Shown one piece after another: positions 15,145-24,310 of a stretch of 62,866 nt of DNA. Under the pieces are notes generated by a model, which saw only the letters and a program-made list of their open reading frames with translations, did no database searches and was not told where the DNA came from. Origin of the DNA: Chloroflexota bacterium (GTDB lineage Bacteria > Chloroflexota > Anaerolineae > UBA1429); assembly GCA_012729455.1 (NCBI GenBank), contig JAAYDC010000020.1, positions 1 to 62,866 on the forward strand. The letters run 5' to 3'. The position numbers and the translations under genes are program-made. Each line of letters opens with the position of its first letter. The stretch's first letter is position 1.

Positions 15145-17790
15145 ATGAACAGCTCCGAAATTCGCAGCCGCTTTTTGGCGTTTTTCGCTGCCCATGGGCA
15201 TACCATCGTGCCGAGCGGCTCGCTGGTGCCCGGCAATGACCCGACCCTGCTGTTTGCCAATGCTGGCATGGTGCAGTTTAAGGATGTGTTTGTCGGCCTT
15301 GAACAGCGTCCCTACAAACGGGCGGTAACGGCACAAAAGTGTATGCGCGTCTCTGGCAAACATAACGACCTCGAGACGGTGGGCCCTTCGCCGCGTCATC
15401 ACACCTTTTTTGAGATGCTGGGCAACTTTTCGTTTGGCGACTATTTCAAGCGTAATGCCATTATCCTTGCCTGGCAGTTCCTTACCGTAGAGCTGCAGCT
15501 CGACCCGCAGCGGCTCTGGCCGACGGTGTACCTCGACGACGACGAAGCCTTTGCGCTGTGGCAGGAGATCGCCGGCATGCCGGCTGCGCGCATTTCGCGC
15601 CTCGGCCGCGAAGATAACTTTTGGACGATGGGCGATACGGGCCCCTGTGGGCCGGATTCCGAGATCATGTACGACCGTGGAACCCAGTATTGTACCTGCC
15701 ATCGTGACGACTGCAGCCCCGCTACCGGATGCGACCGCTTTCTCGAGATCTGGAACCTGGTCTTTATGCAGTTCGAAGCCCTGCAGGACGGCTCGGTTGT
15801 GCCGCTTCCCAAGCCCAGCGTGGATACCGGCTTGGGGTTGGAGCGCATCACTTCGATCCTGCAGGGGGTCGATAGCAACTATGGTACCGACCTCTTTATG
15901 CCGATCATATTAAAGGTGCAGAGCCTGCTCGGGCATAGCGATGCCCAGCGCCTTGCCAACCCGACCCCTTATCGCGTGATCGCCGACCACTCGCGCGCGC
16001 TGGCGTTTCTGATTGCCGATGGTGTACTGCCCGGCAACGAAGGCCGCAGCTATGTGCTGCGCATGGTGCTCAGGCGGGCGGCGCGCTACGGGCGCATGCT
16101 CGGCTTCCAGCAGCCGTTTTTGGCCGAGACGGTGCAATCCGTCATCGACCTGATGGGCGGACATTACACCGAGTTGGTCGCGCGGGCCGATTTTATCCGC
16201 CAGGTGGTGACGCGCGAAGAGGTCCAGTTCCTCAGCACACTCAGCCAAGGGCTGGTGCGCCTGGATGAAGTGGTAGCGCGTGTGCGTACTGCCGGCGAGA
16301 CGGTCATCCCTGGCGCGGAGGCCTTTCGCCTTTACGATACCTATGGCTTTCCGCTCGAGCTGACGCGCGACGCTCTGGCAGAAAGCGGCATGACGGTGGA
16401 TGAAGCCGGGTTCCGCCAGGCTATGGCCCAACAAAAGGAGCGTGCCCGCTCTGCCAAACAAACCAGCCTGGGGGCGGCGGCCGATATCTACCAGCACCTC
16501 GGCTTGGCGCCCAGCCAGTTCACCGGCTATGCCGGCACCTCTGGCGGCGGTACGGTCGTGGCCATGCTCAGCGATGGAAAAGCGGTTGACCGCATCAGCG
16601 CCGGCCAGGAGGCTGAAGTAGTGCTCGACAGCACTCCCTTTTACGGCGAATCGGGCGGCCAGGTGGGAGATAGCGGCTGGCTGCGCACCGAATTCGGCAG
16701 CGCGCGCGTGCTGGATACCTACCACCCGATAACATCCATCACCACGCATCGTATAAGCCTGGAAGAAGGCTCGCTGGCCGTTGGCGACCAGGTGCAGGCC
16801 GAGGTCGACTGTGAAAGGCGGCTCGACATCGCCCGTAACCACACCGCCACCCACCTTTTACACCGCGCACTGCGTCAGGTGTTGGGCGAGCACGCCGCAC
16901 AATCCGGCTCACTCGTCACCGACCAGGTGCTGCGCTTTGACTTTTCGCACCTGCAGGCGCTCTCGGCAGACGAGTTGAGCGAGGTCGAGGATCGCGTAAA
17001 TGCCGCGATCCGCGATGCGCGTCCAGTCTTCACCGAGGTGATGCCCTACGACCAGGCCATCCGCGGCGGTGTGGTGGCGCTCTTTGGTGAGAAATACGGC
17101 TCGGAAGTGCGGGTGGTTAACGTCGAGGATTTCAGCGCCGAGTTGTGCGGTGGTACGCATGTGCGTAATACGGGCGAAATCGGCCTGCTGTTGATCACGT
17201 CCGAGGGCAGCATCGGGTCAGGCTTAAGGCGCATCGAAGCCGTGACTGGCCGTGCCGCTCTGCAGTTAGTGCGCTCCCGCAACCAGACGATGCTGGACAT
17301 GCGCCAAACGTTGGGTGCCAAGGCTGGGGAGGAGCTGCGGCGTACTCAAGCTCTGCTCGTTGAGTTGGAGCAGGCGCGCCGGCAGTTAGAGGCCGACCAG
17401 CGCCAGTTTGCCGAGGCCGAGGTCGATCGGCTGCTCGAAAGCGGCCGCGAGATTAACGGCGTGTATCTGCTGACAGTCCAGGTGCATGCGTCTTCGGCCG
17501 AAGCGCTGCGCGAGATGGCCGACCGCTTCTGCGACAAGTTTGGTTCCGCAATTGTGGCTTTGGGCGCGGTCATCAACGGAAAACCGCTCCTGGTGGTCTC
17601 TGTGACGCCGGATGTGATCGCCCGCGGCGCGCATGCCGGCCAGATGGTGGCAGCTGCCGCCAAGGAAGTAGGCGGTGGGGGCGGCGGTAAGCCCAATATG
17701 GCACAGGCGGGCGGACGCGACCCTGTCCGGCTGCCGGATGCTCTGGCCAAAATAACGGCTCTTGCCGAGGCCGTGCTCTCGCAGGTATAA
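15145..17790 (+). CDS. alaS: Alanyl-tRNA synthetase
   Basis: 881 residues, close to the usual 875, behind AGGAGG. Class II synthetase with the N-terminal aminoacylation domain (FANAGMVQFKDVF is motif 1-like), an editing domain with zinc ligands His566 and His570 (HTATH) and Cys668 plus His672 (CGGTH), and the C-terminal oligomerisation/DHHA1 region ending in GGGGGGKPNMAQAGG. Charges tRNA-Ala and hydrolyses mischarged Ser or Gly. It follows clpX by 43 bases. Confidence 0.98.
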   Translation: MNSSEIRSRFLAFFAAHGHTIVPSGSLVPGNDPTLLFANAGMVQFKDVFVGLEQRPYKRAVTAQKCMRVSGKHNDLETVGPSPRHHTFFEMLGNFSFGDYFKRNAIILAWQFLTVELQLDPQRLWPTVYLDDDEAFALWQEIAGMPAARISRLGREDNFWTMGDTGPCGPDSEIMYDRGTQYCTCHRDDCSPATGCDRFLEIWNLVFMQFEALQDGSVVPLPKPSVDTGLGLERITSILQGVDSNYGTDLFMPIILKVQSLLGHSDAQRLANPTPYRVIADHSRALAFLIADGVLPGNEGRSYVLRMVLRRAARYGRMLGFQQPFLAETVQSVIDLMGGHYTELVARADFIRQVVTREEVQFLSTLSQGLVRLDEVVARVRTAGETVIPGAEAFRLYDTYGFPLELTRDALAESGMTVDEAGFRQAMAQQKERARSAKQTSLGAAADIYQHLGLAPSQFTGYAGTSGGGTVVAMLSDGKAVDRISAGQEAEVVLDSTPFYGESGGQVGDSGWLRTEFGSARVLDTYHPITSITTHRISLEEGSLAVGDQVQAEVDCERRLDIARNHTATHLLHRALRQVLGEHAAQSGSLVTDQVLRFDFSHLQALSADELSEVEDRVNAAIRDARPVFTEVMPYDQAIRGGVVALFGEKYGSEVRVVNVEDFSAELCGGTHVRNTGEIGLLLITSEGSIGSGLRRIEAVTGRAALQLVRSRNQTMLDMRQTLGAKAGEELRRTQALLVELEQARRQLEADQRQFAEAEVDRLLESGREINGVYLLTVQVHASSAEALREMADRFCDKFGSAIVALGAVINGKPLLVVSVTPDVIARGAHAGQMVAAAAKEVGGGGGGKPNMAQAGGRDPVRLPDALAKITALAEAVLSQV

Positions 17791-17797
17791 TTGCGGC

Positions 17798-19072
17798 ATG
17801 AGTTTTATGGCGAATATCATGAACCCCGTCAAAGGGTTGCTGACACGGTTGTTCAACTCGCGCAACCTGGCAGCCAACGCTTTCTCGCGCCACAGTCTGA
17901 TCACCTGGAGCGAAGGCAGCGTTCAGGCATGCATTGCCCGCTTTAACAACGGCTCTGCCGAGTTACTGGGCGTGGCCAATAGCCTGGTGAACGGCCTTGA
18001 GACGAGCGGTAATCCCGATATGGATCGTTGGGGCTTTGGCTGTGAGCAGGCCTTGCACCAGGCTGAGGAAATGACCCACGCCGAGGGTGGTACGCGTGTC
18101 GTTTCGGACCATCTGGCGCTCGGCATCCCCTGCGACCTCGTGCAAGCCATGCCCCTGGTCGTTACCCGCAATCGGCGCGGCCAAAACGACCCGATCGGCC
18201 GCATGGAGATCCAGGCACTGCTGGATCGCGGTTACTGCGAGGCCAGCGATTCGCTCGATATCCAGAACTCCAGGCTGCAGATCGTGCACAGCACCATCGG
18301 GCAGTTTCGCCTGGATGGACAGGTGGTTGCCAACCCGCTCGGGCTGCACGGCTCTGAACTTGAGGCTTCGCTCTACTTTTCGCTCTTGCCGCTCGAGTGG
18401 CTGCGTGCCAGTCAACGCCTGGCGCAGCAGCTCCTCGTGCAGGTTAGCCTGCTAGTGCCCGAAGAGGTCGCTCTGGCTAACTATATCAGCGACGAATCAG
18501 CCTGGCTGGTAATCCTGGACTATCACTATACCCTGATCGGCCTGGTCGCCGGCGGGCAGCTTTACTGGTCGAGCAAGATACCGATCGGCGAACGCGAGAT
18601 CATTGCCGATGCCGGGCGTATGATGGCGATGCAGGGGCGCGAGGTGGACGTGCTGATGCGCACCTACCGCGAGGGGCGCCTCTCCGAGGAAGCCGAAAAC
18701 CGCCTGGCCAGGGCGTTGTGGTATCACCTGAGGCGCTGGATGTCGACCCTGGCGCAGGAGGCGGCGGACGTCCTTGCCAACCTGCCAGAGCAGCCTGAGC
18801 GTATGTACTGGATCGACCAATCCGGCAACCTGAGCGAAGCGCAGGATGCGTTGCGCACTCAATTGTGGGCTCAGCTGATGGGCGGCGACAGCGCCCCGGA
18901 GATTGTCGAACTAGAGACGACACGTGTATCCGAGATCATGGATTGCACTGCTCAGACCAACAGCCCCGTATATACCCTTACACGGGCAACCGCCCTGACG
19001 GTAGCGCGTATTACCAGCAATACCGATAAATGGGATTGGCGGTTGTTGCAGAGTGTACGCAAGTTGGGATAG
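17798..19072 (+). CDS. Degenerate actin-fold protein, FtsA/PilM-like
   Basis: 424 residues from the ATG at 17798; an in-frame earlier start would overlap alaS. The pattern follows FtsA/PilM: an opening beta-hairpin (SLITWSEGSVQACIARF, then AELLGVANSLV) where FtsA has its first phosphate loop and GVG strand; a second hairpin (AWLVILDYHYTLIGLVAGG) where phosphate loop 2 should be; and a late MYWIDQSGN where the adenosine motif GGG should be. In all three places the Asp-Ile-Gly/Gly-Gly residues that bind ATP are missing, so this is probably a pseudo-actin scaffold. It is followed by a single-span baseplate-J-like protein, ruvX and mltG with short gaps or overlaps. Assignment rests on pattern, not on a database match. 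Confidence 0.6.
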   Translation: MSFMANIMNPVKGLLTRLFNSRNLAANAFSRHSLITWSEGSVQACIARFNNGSAELLGVANSLVNGLETSGNPDMDRWGFGCEQALHQAEEMTHAEGGTRVVSDHLALGIPCDLVQAMPLVVTRNRRGQNDPIGRMEIQALLDRGYCEASDSLDIQNSRLQIVHSTIGQFRLDGQVVANPLGLHGSELEASLYFSLLPLEWLRASQRLAQQLLVQVSLLVPEEVALANYISDESAWLVILDYHYTLIGLVAGGQLYWSSKIPIGEREIIADAGRMMAMQGREVDVLMRTYREGRLSEEAENRLARALWYHLRRWMSTLAQEAADVLANLPEQPERMYWIDQSGNLSEAQDALRTQLWAQLMGGDSAPEIVELETTRVSEIMDCTAQTNSPVYTLTRATALTVARITSNTDKWDWRLLQSVRKLG

Positions 19073-19087
19073 GAAATCGGAGGATCG

Positions 19088-20593
19088 TTGGTAACCGCGA
19101 ATGTGCTCTATCTGAGCCAGCACGATACCCTCGACGCGATTCGGTCGTATATGCGCACGTTGCCGGTGGGTACGCAGCTGTGGCTGGTTGCCCCGATTCT
19201 CTCGCGCACTTTTGATAGTTTGGTCAACCTCAAACTGCTCAAGCGAGCTGCGGATGCCGCCGCGCTGGACCTGCGCCTGGTGTCCTTGCGCGGCCCGGTA
19301 CGTTTGCTTAGCCGCGAGGCAGACATCCCCACCTATTTGTTCCTGCCGCTCGGCCTGGTATCTACCACCAAACGCACCCTGCGCGGGTCAATGACCGAGC
19401 GCCAGTACCAGGTGTCTGAACGCCGTGCACGCTTCTATGCCGACAAACCGCTCGTCCGAGGCTTTAGTGCCGCCACGCTGACGCTGGCGGCGACCGTGCT
19501 GGTGATCGCTATTGTGGGCATGGCGGCTGCGGTATTTGTCCCCAGCGCCACCATCAACCTGCGCCCGGTGACCGCCAGAGTAGCAGGCTACTTTCCGGTG
19601 CAGGCCGATACGCGCTTCCAGGAGCCCGACCTTGAGCGCCTGGTGATCCCAGCGCGCAGCCTGGAGCTGGTGGTCGATGGGCATGGCGATATTGCCACCA
19701 CCGGCCGCTCTGATATCCCTGACGGAGTCGCCGAGGGCAGTGTCGTTTTTACCAACAAGACCGGCGATGAAGTGGCCATCCCAGTCGGCACGATTGTGCG
19801 TACCGCGGGCGAGGTACCGGCGCGCTTTCGCACCACCGAGACGGTCTCGGTGGCGGGCGGTGAGGGCAACACGGTGCGCGCGGCGGTGGTCTCGGTTGAT
19901 CCGGGACCCAGCGGTAACGTGGATGCCCAAACCATCAAGGAGGTCGAGGGAGTTCTCGGCACTCAGGTAATCGTCGATAACGATGCCCCGACAGGCGGAG
20001 GCTCGTTGCGCAGTGTGGCAACAGTCGGCTTTGACGATTTCAACCGTCTGCGCACCCAACTCAGCAACCAGCTGCGCCAGCAGGCCTTTGATTCGATCAA
20101 CGCCAACCTCGCAGAAAGCGAATATGTGCCGCCTTCAACAGTCGAGGTGCAGATCCTCTCCCAAACCGGAGATCAGGTGGTCGATCAGCAGGCAGAGCGC
20201 CTGGGCATGACCATGAAGCTACGCGTGCGCGCCATGGCGGTGGATGTTGAGTCGCTGCGCCTGATCGCCAAGGCCTTCCTGGAGCACCAGGCCGGCGGTA
20301 CGGGCGAGGTAATCCTGGATAGTGTCGATGTGCAGCTTTCTGGCGAGGTGCGCACGGTCGGTACCGCGCTCGAGTTTGGTGCACAAGCCAGCGGCGAGTT
20401 GGGTCCGCGTATCGATGTAGAAGCGGTACGCCAAGAGATCCAGCGCAAGACGCCCGACGAGGCTGCCCAGCTGCTGAGCGAGGAATACCAGCTGGCAGCG
20501 CCGACTGAGATTATCCTGGAACCGGATTGGTGGCCGTTCCTGCCGATTATTGACCAGCGCTTAAAGATCTTTGTGCTCGCGCCCAAACCATGA
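19088..20593 (+). CDS. Single-span membrane protein with baseplate-J-like extracytoplasmic domain
   Basis: 501 residues, from a TTG start behind GGAGG. Residues 1-125 form a cytoplasmic domain with a Rossmann-like look (strands TQLWLVAP and LDLRLVSL). One transmembrane helix spans about 127-151. The outside part (152-501) has the hallmarks of baseplate J/gp47-like proteins: FTNKTGDEVAIPVGTIV, PGPSGNVDAQTI and repeated beta-rich stretches. In phage this fold is structural; in Chloroflexota and other monoderm-like lineages such proteins recur next to ruvX. The topology, cytoplasmic domain plus one helix plus extracytoplasmic domain behind an actin-like protein, recalls PilM-PilN. It ends overlapping ruvX by four bases. 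Confidence 0.7.
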   Translation: MVTANVLYLSQHDTLDAIRSYMRTLPVGTQLWLVAPILSRTFDSLVNLKLLKRAADAAALDLRLVSLRGPVRLLSREADIPTYLFLPLGLVSTTKRTLRGSMTERQYQVSERRARFYADKPLVRGFSAATLTLAATVLVIAIVGMAAAVFVPSATINLRPVTARVAGYFPVQADTRFQEPDLERLVIPARSLELVVDGHGDIATTGRSDIPDGVAEGSVVFTNKTGDEVAIPVGTIVRTAGEVPARFRTTETVSVAGGEGNTVRAAVVSVDPGPSGNVDAQTIKEVEGVLGTQVIVDNDAPTGGGSLRSVATVGFDDFNRLRTQLSNQLRQQAFDSINANLAESEYVPPSTVEVQILSQTGDQVVDQQAERLGMTMKLRVRAMAVDVESLRLIAKAFLEHQAGGTGEVILDSVDVQLSGEVRTVGTALEFGAQASGELGPRIDVEAVRQEIQRKTPDEAAQLLSEEYQLAAPTEIILEPDWWPFLPIIDQRLKIFVLAPKP

Positions 20594-21021
20594 GTGCGAT
20601 CCTGTCCCTCGACGTTGGTGACGAGCGCATCGGTGTGGCGATCTCTGATGAGACGCTCACCCGCGCGCGTCCGCTGGCGGTGATCCGCCGTGTCTCGGGC
20701 AGAGCCAGCTATCTGCAACTGCTCGAATTGATCAACATTCATGCGGTTGAGCGGATCGTGGTGGGTTGGCCGCTTCTGCCCGATGGAAGCGAGGGCAAAC
20801 AGGTGCGTTCGGTGCAGGCTTATCTCAACGGTTTGGCGGTTTATACCAGCCTGCCAGTGGTATGCTGGGATGAACGCCTCTCGACTAGCGAGGCCAGCGA
20901 ACTCTTACGTGCCGGCGGCGGTTCGCGGAAGCGACAGGCCTCTAGGCTCGATGCGGCGGCCGCGGCAGTCATATTGCAGCAATATCTGGACGAACGAAAC
21001 GAAAGGTTGCGCGAACCATGA
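20590..21021 (+). CDS. ruvX: Putative pre-16S rRNA nuclease / Holliday junction resolvase RuvX (YqgF)
   Basis: 143 residues. RNase H-fold nuclease starting with SLDVGDERIGVAISDE, whose Asp is catalytic. The GWPLLPDGSEGKQ segment and WDERLSTSEA supply the other conserved acids, and the late DAAAAAVILQQYL is typical. YqgF matures 16S rRNA in E. coli and has been proposed as a resolvase. Overlaps both neighbours by ATGA, so it is translated in one unit with the baseplate-J-like protein and mltG. Confidence 0.93.
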   Translation: MSAILSLDVGDERIGVAISDETLTRARPLAVIRRVSGRASYLQLLELINIHAVERIVVGWPLLPDGSEGKQVRSVQAYLNGLAVYTSLPVVCWDERLSTSEASELLRAGGGSRKRQASRLDAAAAAVILQQYLDERNERLREP

Positions 21022-22163
21022 GAGCCGTTCGTATTTTCCTGCGCATCGTGTCTTTGGTGGTGGGTATCTCGGCAGTCGTGATCGTACTGTCGACTGCCCT
21101 GGTGTATTTGCTGCGCGATGCCGAGACGTGCTCACCCAAGCAAGGCTATGTGGTTACCACCAATACGATCGAGCGCTCAATTTTGTGGGTGTATTTGCAG
21201 ATGCATCGCGACGAGATCGATGTGCCTGCCGATGCTGAGGATGCTACCGTAACCGAGTTCACTGTCGATGAAGGCGAAAGTCTCAACTCGGTGTCGATGC
21301 GCCTGAGGTATAACGGGCTCATTAATAACGCCGATCTGTTTCGCCGTTATGTGCAATACCATGGCAGCGATGTAGGCATCCAGGCTGGGTCGTTTGCGCT
21401 GCGGCGAGATATGACGATCCAGCAGATTATGAAGGAACTGCAGTTTGGGCAAAAGCTGTCCTTCTCGGTGACCATCGTAGAAGGCTTGCGCGCCGAAGAG
21501 ATCGGTGCTTTGCTGGAAGCCTCGGGCATCTGCAGCGCGCAAGAGTTTGTCAGTATCGTCTTACAGGGCAGGGTGCCGGCAGATTTTATCGGTGAACGGC
21601 CAGAAGGCGGTTCCACATCGCTCGAGGGCTTTTTGTACCCGGATACCTATGAGCTGATCAAAAACTCGCCCGCTGACGATGTGGTGTTGAAACTGCTCGA
21701 TAACTGGGATAGGCGCGTACCGAGTGAGTTGCGCGACCAGGCTGGGTCCAACGGGCTTACCCTCTACCAGACGGTGATCCTCGCGTCGATCATCGAGCGC
21801 GAGGCGGTCGTCGCCGACGAGATGCCCACCATCGCGAGTGTCTATATTAACCGTCTGCGCCAGTCGATGCATCTGCAGGCTGACCCGACCGTACAGTATG
21901 CCAAGGGACTGCAGGTAGGTACCTGGTGGCCGCCTCTCACCACCGAAGACCTACAGAGTGTGCAGAGCACCTATAACACTTATGTGCACTTTGGCTTGCC
22001 CCCCGGGCCGATCTGCAACCCCGGCATTGATGCGCTGCAGGCTGCCCTCAATCCAGAGAGCACTGACTATATATACTTTGTTGCCAAGGGCGATGGCACC
22101 CACGCTTTTGCCACCACCTTCGAAGAACATCTGGCCAATATACAGCAGTATGCTGGCCAATAG
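21018..22163 (+). CDS. mltG: Endolytic transglycosylase MltG
   Basis: 381 residues. One N-terminal transmembrane helix (about residues 8-32) is followed by a LysM-like subdomain (about 70-130) and the YceG catalytic domain. The catalytic glutamate is Glu260 in ASIIEREA, matching the family's ASIVExE. It cuts nascent peptidoglycan strands and probably sets their length. RuvX-MltG adjacency is common in bacteria. Confidence 0.95.
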   Translation: MRAVRIFLRIVSLVVGISAVVIVLSTALVYLLRDAETCSPKQGYVVTTNTIERSILWVYLQMHRDEIDVPADAEDATVTEFTVDEGESLNSVSMRLRYNGLINNADLFRRYVQYHGSDVGIQAGSFALRRDMTIQQIMKELQFGQKLSFSVTIVEGLRAEEIGALLEASGICSAQEFVSIVLQGRVPADFIGERPEGGSTSLEGFLYPDTYELIKNSPADDVVLKLLDNWDRRVPSELRDQAGSNGLTLYQTVILASIIEREAVVADEMPTIASVYINRLRQSMHLQADPTVQYAKGLQVGTWWPPLTTEDLQSVQSTYNTYVHFGLPPGPICNPGIDALQAALNPESTDYIYFVAKGDGTHAFATTFEEHLANIQQYAGQ

Positions 22164-22174
22164 GGAGTTTGGTT

Positions 22175-22942
22175 TTGCTGATTGATCTGCACTTTCATAC
22201 CAGCCGCTATTCAGGATGTGGCCGTTCAAGCCCCGAGGAGATGCTCTCCAGTGCTCAAGCCGCTGGCTTACAGGCCATCTTTATTACCGAACACCACCGC
22301 CGCTGGGCAGCCGATGAGCTCGCTGAACTGCAGGCGCTATTCCCTGGTGTAGCGGTATACTCAGGGCTGGAGGTTACTACCGCTGAGGGCGAGGATCTGC
22401 TGATCTATGGCGTGCCGCCCGAGGTACCCTTTGAGTTTGGCATGCCTGCCCATGAGGCGATTGCGCAGGCCCGCGCCTATGACAGCTTTATCATCCTGGC
22501 GCATCCTTACCGCTACAACCCTACGGTGCCAGACGAAATCGCGGTATCCGTCGATGCCATCGAGGTGCACTCGATCCACATCCTCGAGCACGCACGCGAG
22601 GGTGCGTATGCGCTGGCTGAAAAACACGCCAAGCTCGCGGTAGCAGCATCCGACGCCCATCACCACAGTGCTGTGGGGTTGTATGCTCTCGAGACGGTCG
22701 GCCAGCAGCCCGATGAGGCTGCCATCATGCTCGCCTTGCGGGGCGGTGCCTTTTCCTTGTACTCTGACCGCACGCGTCTGGCAGCGATGAACGCGCTGGT
22801 GCTGGCGAATCTGGACGAGGTCAAGGCGCGTCTTGCAGCAGGTGAGCCGTCTGAGGAGATTGCCTCGCAAGTGGCGGGGTTTAACTATCAGTTGGTCGTG
22901 GCGCTTTCCAAGGGGCTCGCGTTTACTTTCCCGCTCGTGTAA
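22175..22942 (+). CDS. PHP-domain metal-dependent phosphoesterase
   Basis: 255 residues from a TTG at 22175, preferred because GGGAG lies 7 bases ahead; the TTG at 22169 would be too close. The N-terminal IDLHFHT plus SGC opening, ITEHHRRW, the middle LAHPYRYN and the late SDAHHHS give the His/Asp metal ligands of PHP phosphoesterases. This group includes histidinol phosphatase-like and nucleoside 3',5'-bisphosphate phosphatase-like enzymes. Substrate unknown. It is 11 bases behind mltG and ends back-to-back with the convergent MFS gene. Confidence 0.85.
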   Translation: MLIDLHFHTSRYSGCGRSSPEEMLSSAQAAGLQAIFITEHHRRWAADELAELQALFPGVAVYSGLEVTTAEGEDLLIYGVPPEVPFEFGMPAHEAIAQARAYDSFIILAHPYRYNPTVPDEIAVSVDAIEVHSIHILEHAREGAYALAEKHAKLAVAASDAHHHSAVGLYALETVGQQPDEAAIMLALRGGAFSLYSDRTRLAAMNALVLANLDEVKARLAAGEPSEEIASQVAGFNYQLVVALSKGLAFTFPLV

Positions 22943-24271
22943 TCAGGAACCCTCGCCGAACTCGTCCTTTTCGGTCTCGCGCGATACCGGACGAAAGTCG
23001 ATGCGCGCCATGGCCTCACGGTGCTTGCGGCCTTCTTCCTCAAGGTTTTGCACCGAGCGCAATAGGAATGCCAGCAGACCCAGTGACAGGGTCCCCAACC
23101 CGGCGATGATGTACCAAACATGCACCCCAAAGATGTCCGAAAGCGGCCCGGCGATCACCAACCCCAGGGGCGAGATCACCGAGATCAAGCTGTTGAACAC
23201 CGTCAGCACGCGCCCCTGTACGCGCAGATCCACCGACGACTGAATAATCGCCGTGAGGGGGGCATTAGCCACCGAAACCATTAACCCGGCGATAAAGGCG
23301 CCTGCTACAGCCAGGTTAAGGAGGTGCGGTGGGCTAAACCCGATGATCAACGTGCCAATGCCAACTCCCACCAATCCGCCCGCCACTGTATAGACCTTTT
23401 TTCGCGTACCGCCCCAAATCGAGAGTACCACCCCGCCGATAAAGATGCCGATCCCCATGGCGCACTGCACAAAGCCCAGATCCTTGGCACCGCCGTGAAA
23501 ATAGTTGCGCACCAGGATCGGCCCCAGCGAGACAGTGGGTGACATGATAAAGTAGACCAGCCCGCCGAGCAGCATCACGGTACGCAAGCCCGGCCAGCGC
23601 AACACATAGCGCAGGCCGATACGGATATCGTTCTTGATGCTGCCGACTTTGGATTGTATGTCGCCCGGCCCGAAGCGTACCGGTGGTTGCGGGATGGCTG
23701 TGATCGCCAGGGGAATGATGCCGATCAGTGCTGTGGAGACGTCCACCGCCATGATGCTCCACAATGGCATAAAGGTCAGTAAAAACGCGGCTACGGGCGG
23801 TGCGACGATCATCAATGCGCCCTGCAGGGTCTGGTTCATACCGCCGATGCGTCCCAGTTGGTTTTCGGGCACCATCAGAGGTACCGAGGCGGCCATTGCC
23901 GGCCATTGGAAAACTCCACCCACAGAGCGCATGAACATAATGGCAAAGATGTGCCAGGGCCGCACGTGGTTGGTATAAAAGAGCAACAACAGCACCAGCG
24001 AGAGCAAGGCAATCGAACCGTCCGAGAGGATCATAACCCGTTTGCGGTTCCAACGGTCGACCAGGGCTCCCGCCCAGGGGGCTACAAAGATATAAGGCAG
24101 GGCGCTGACAATGCTGGCAAAGGCCAGCACCGTGGCCGAGTTGGTCTGTTCTGCCAGGTGCCAGATCAGCGCGAACTGGACGATCGAGCTGCCAAATGTC
24201 GAAACCGCCTGACCGCCCCATATGGTGAAAAAGGGGCGCATCCAGGCTCTATTCTCTGACTTTATCGTCAT
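22943..24271 (-). CDS. MFS transporter, MefE/DHA3-like
   Basis: 442 residues with about 12 hydrophobic helices. The loop after helix 2 has the MFS motif (WAGALVDRWNRKRVMILSDG). The opening WGGQAVSTFGSSIVQFALIWHL and the long hydrophilic C-terminal tail are typical of the macrolide-efflux-like (DHA3) branch, so drug or metabolite export by proton antiport is the likely role. It follows the YhaM-like gene by 39 bases on the same strand. Confidence 0.88.
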   Translation of the reverse strand: MTIKSENRAWMRPFFTIWGGQAVSTFGSSIVQFALIWHLAEQTNSATVLAFASIVSALPYIFVAPWAGALVDRWNRKRVMILSDGSIALLSLVLLLLFYTNHVRPWHIFAIMFMRSVGGVFQWPAMAASVPLMVPENQLGRIGGMNQTLQGALMIVAPPVAAFLLTFMPLWSIMAVDVSTALIGIIPLAITAIPQPPVRFGPGDIQSKVGSIKNDIRIGLRYVLRWPGLRTVMLLGGLVYFIMSPTVSLGPILVRNYFHGGAKDLGFVQCAMGIGIFIGGVVLSIWGGTRKKVYTVAGGLVGVGIGTLIIGFSPPHLLNLAVAGAFIAGLMVSVANAPLTAIIQSSVDLRVQGRVLTVFNSLISVISPLGLVIAGPLSDIFGVHVWYIIAGLGTLSLGLLAFLLRSVQNLEEEGRKHREAMARIDFRPVSRETEKDEFGEGS

Positions 24272-24310
24272 ACCTCATCCTGGTAGCGTAGACGCGGCGG
24301 TTGCGACAGT

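Noticed and set aside
15910-16854. 314-residue minus-strand open frame
   Set aside because: Antisense to alaS; GC-rich shadow.
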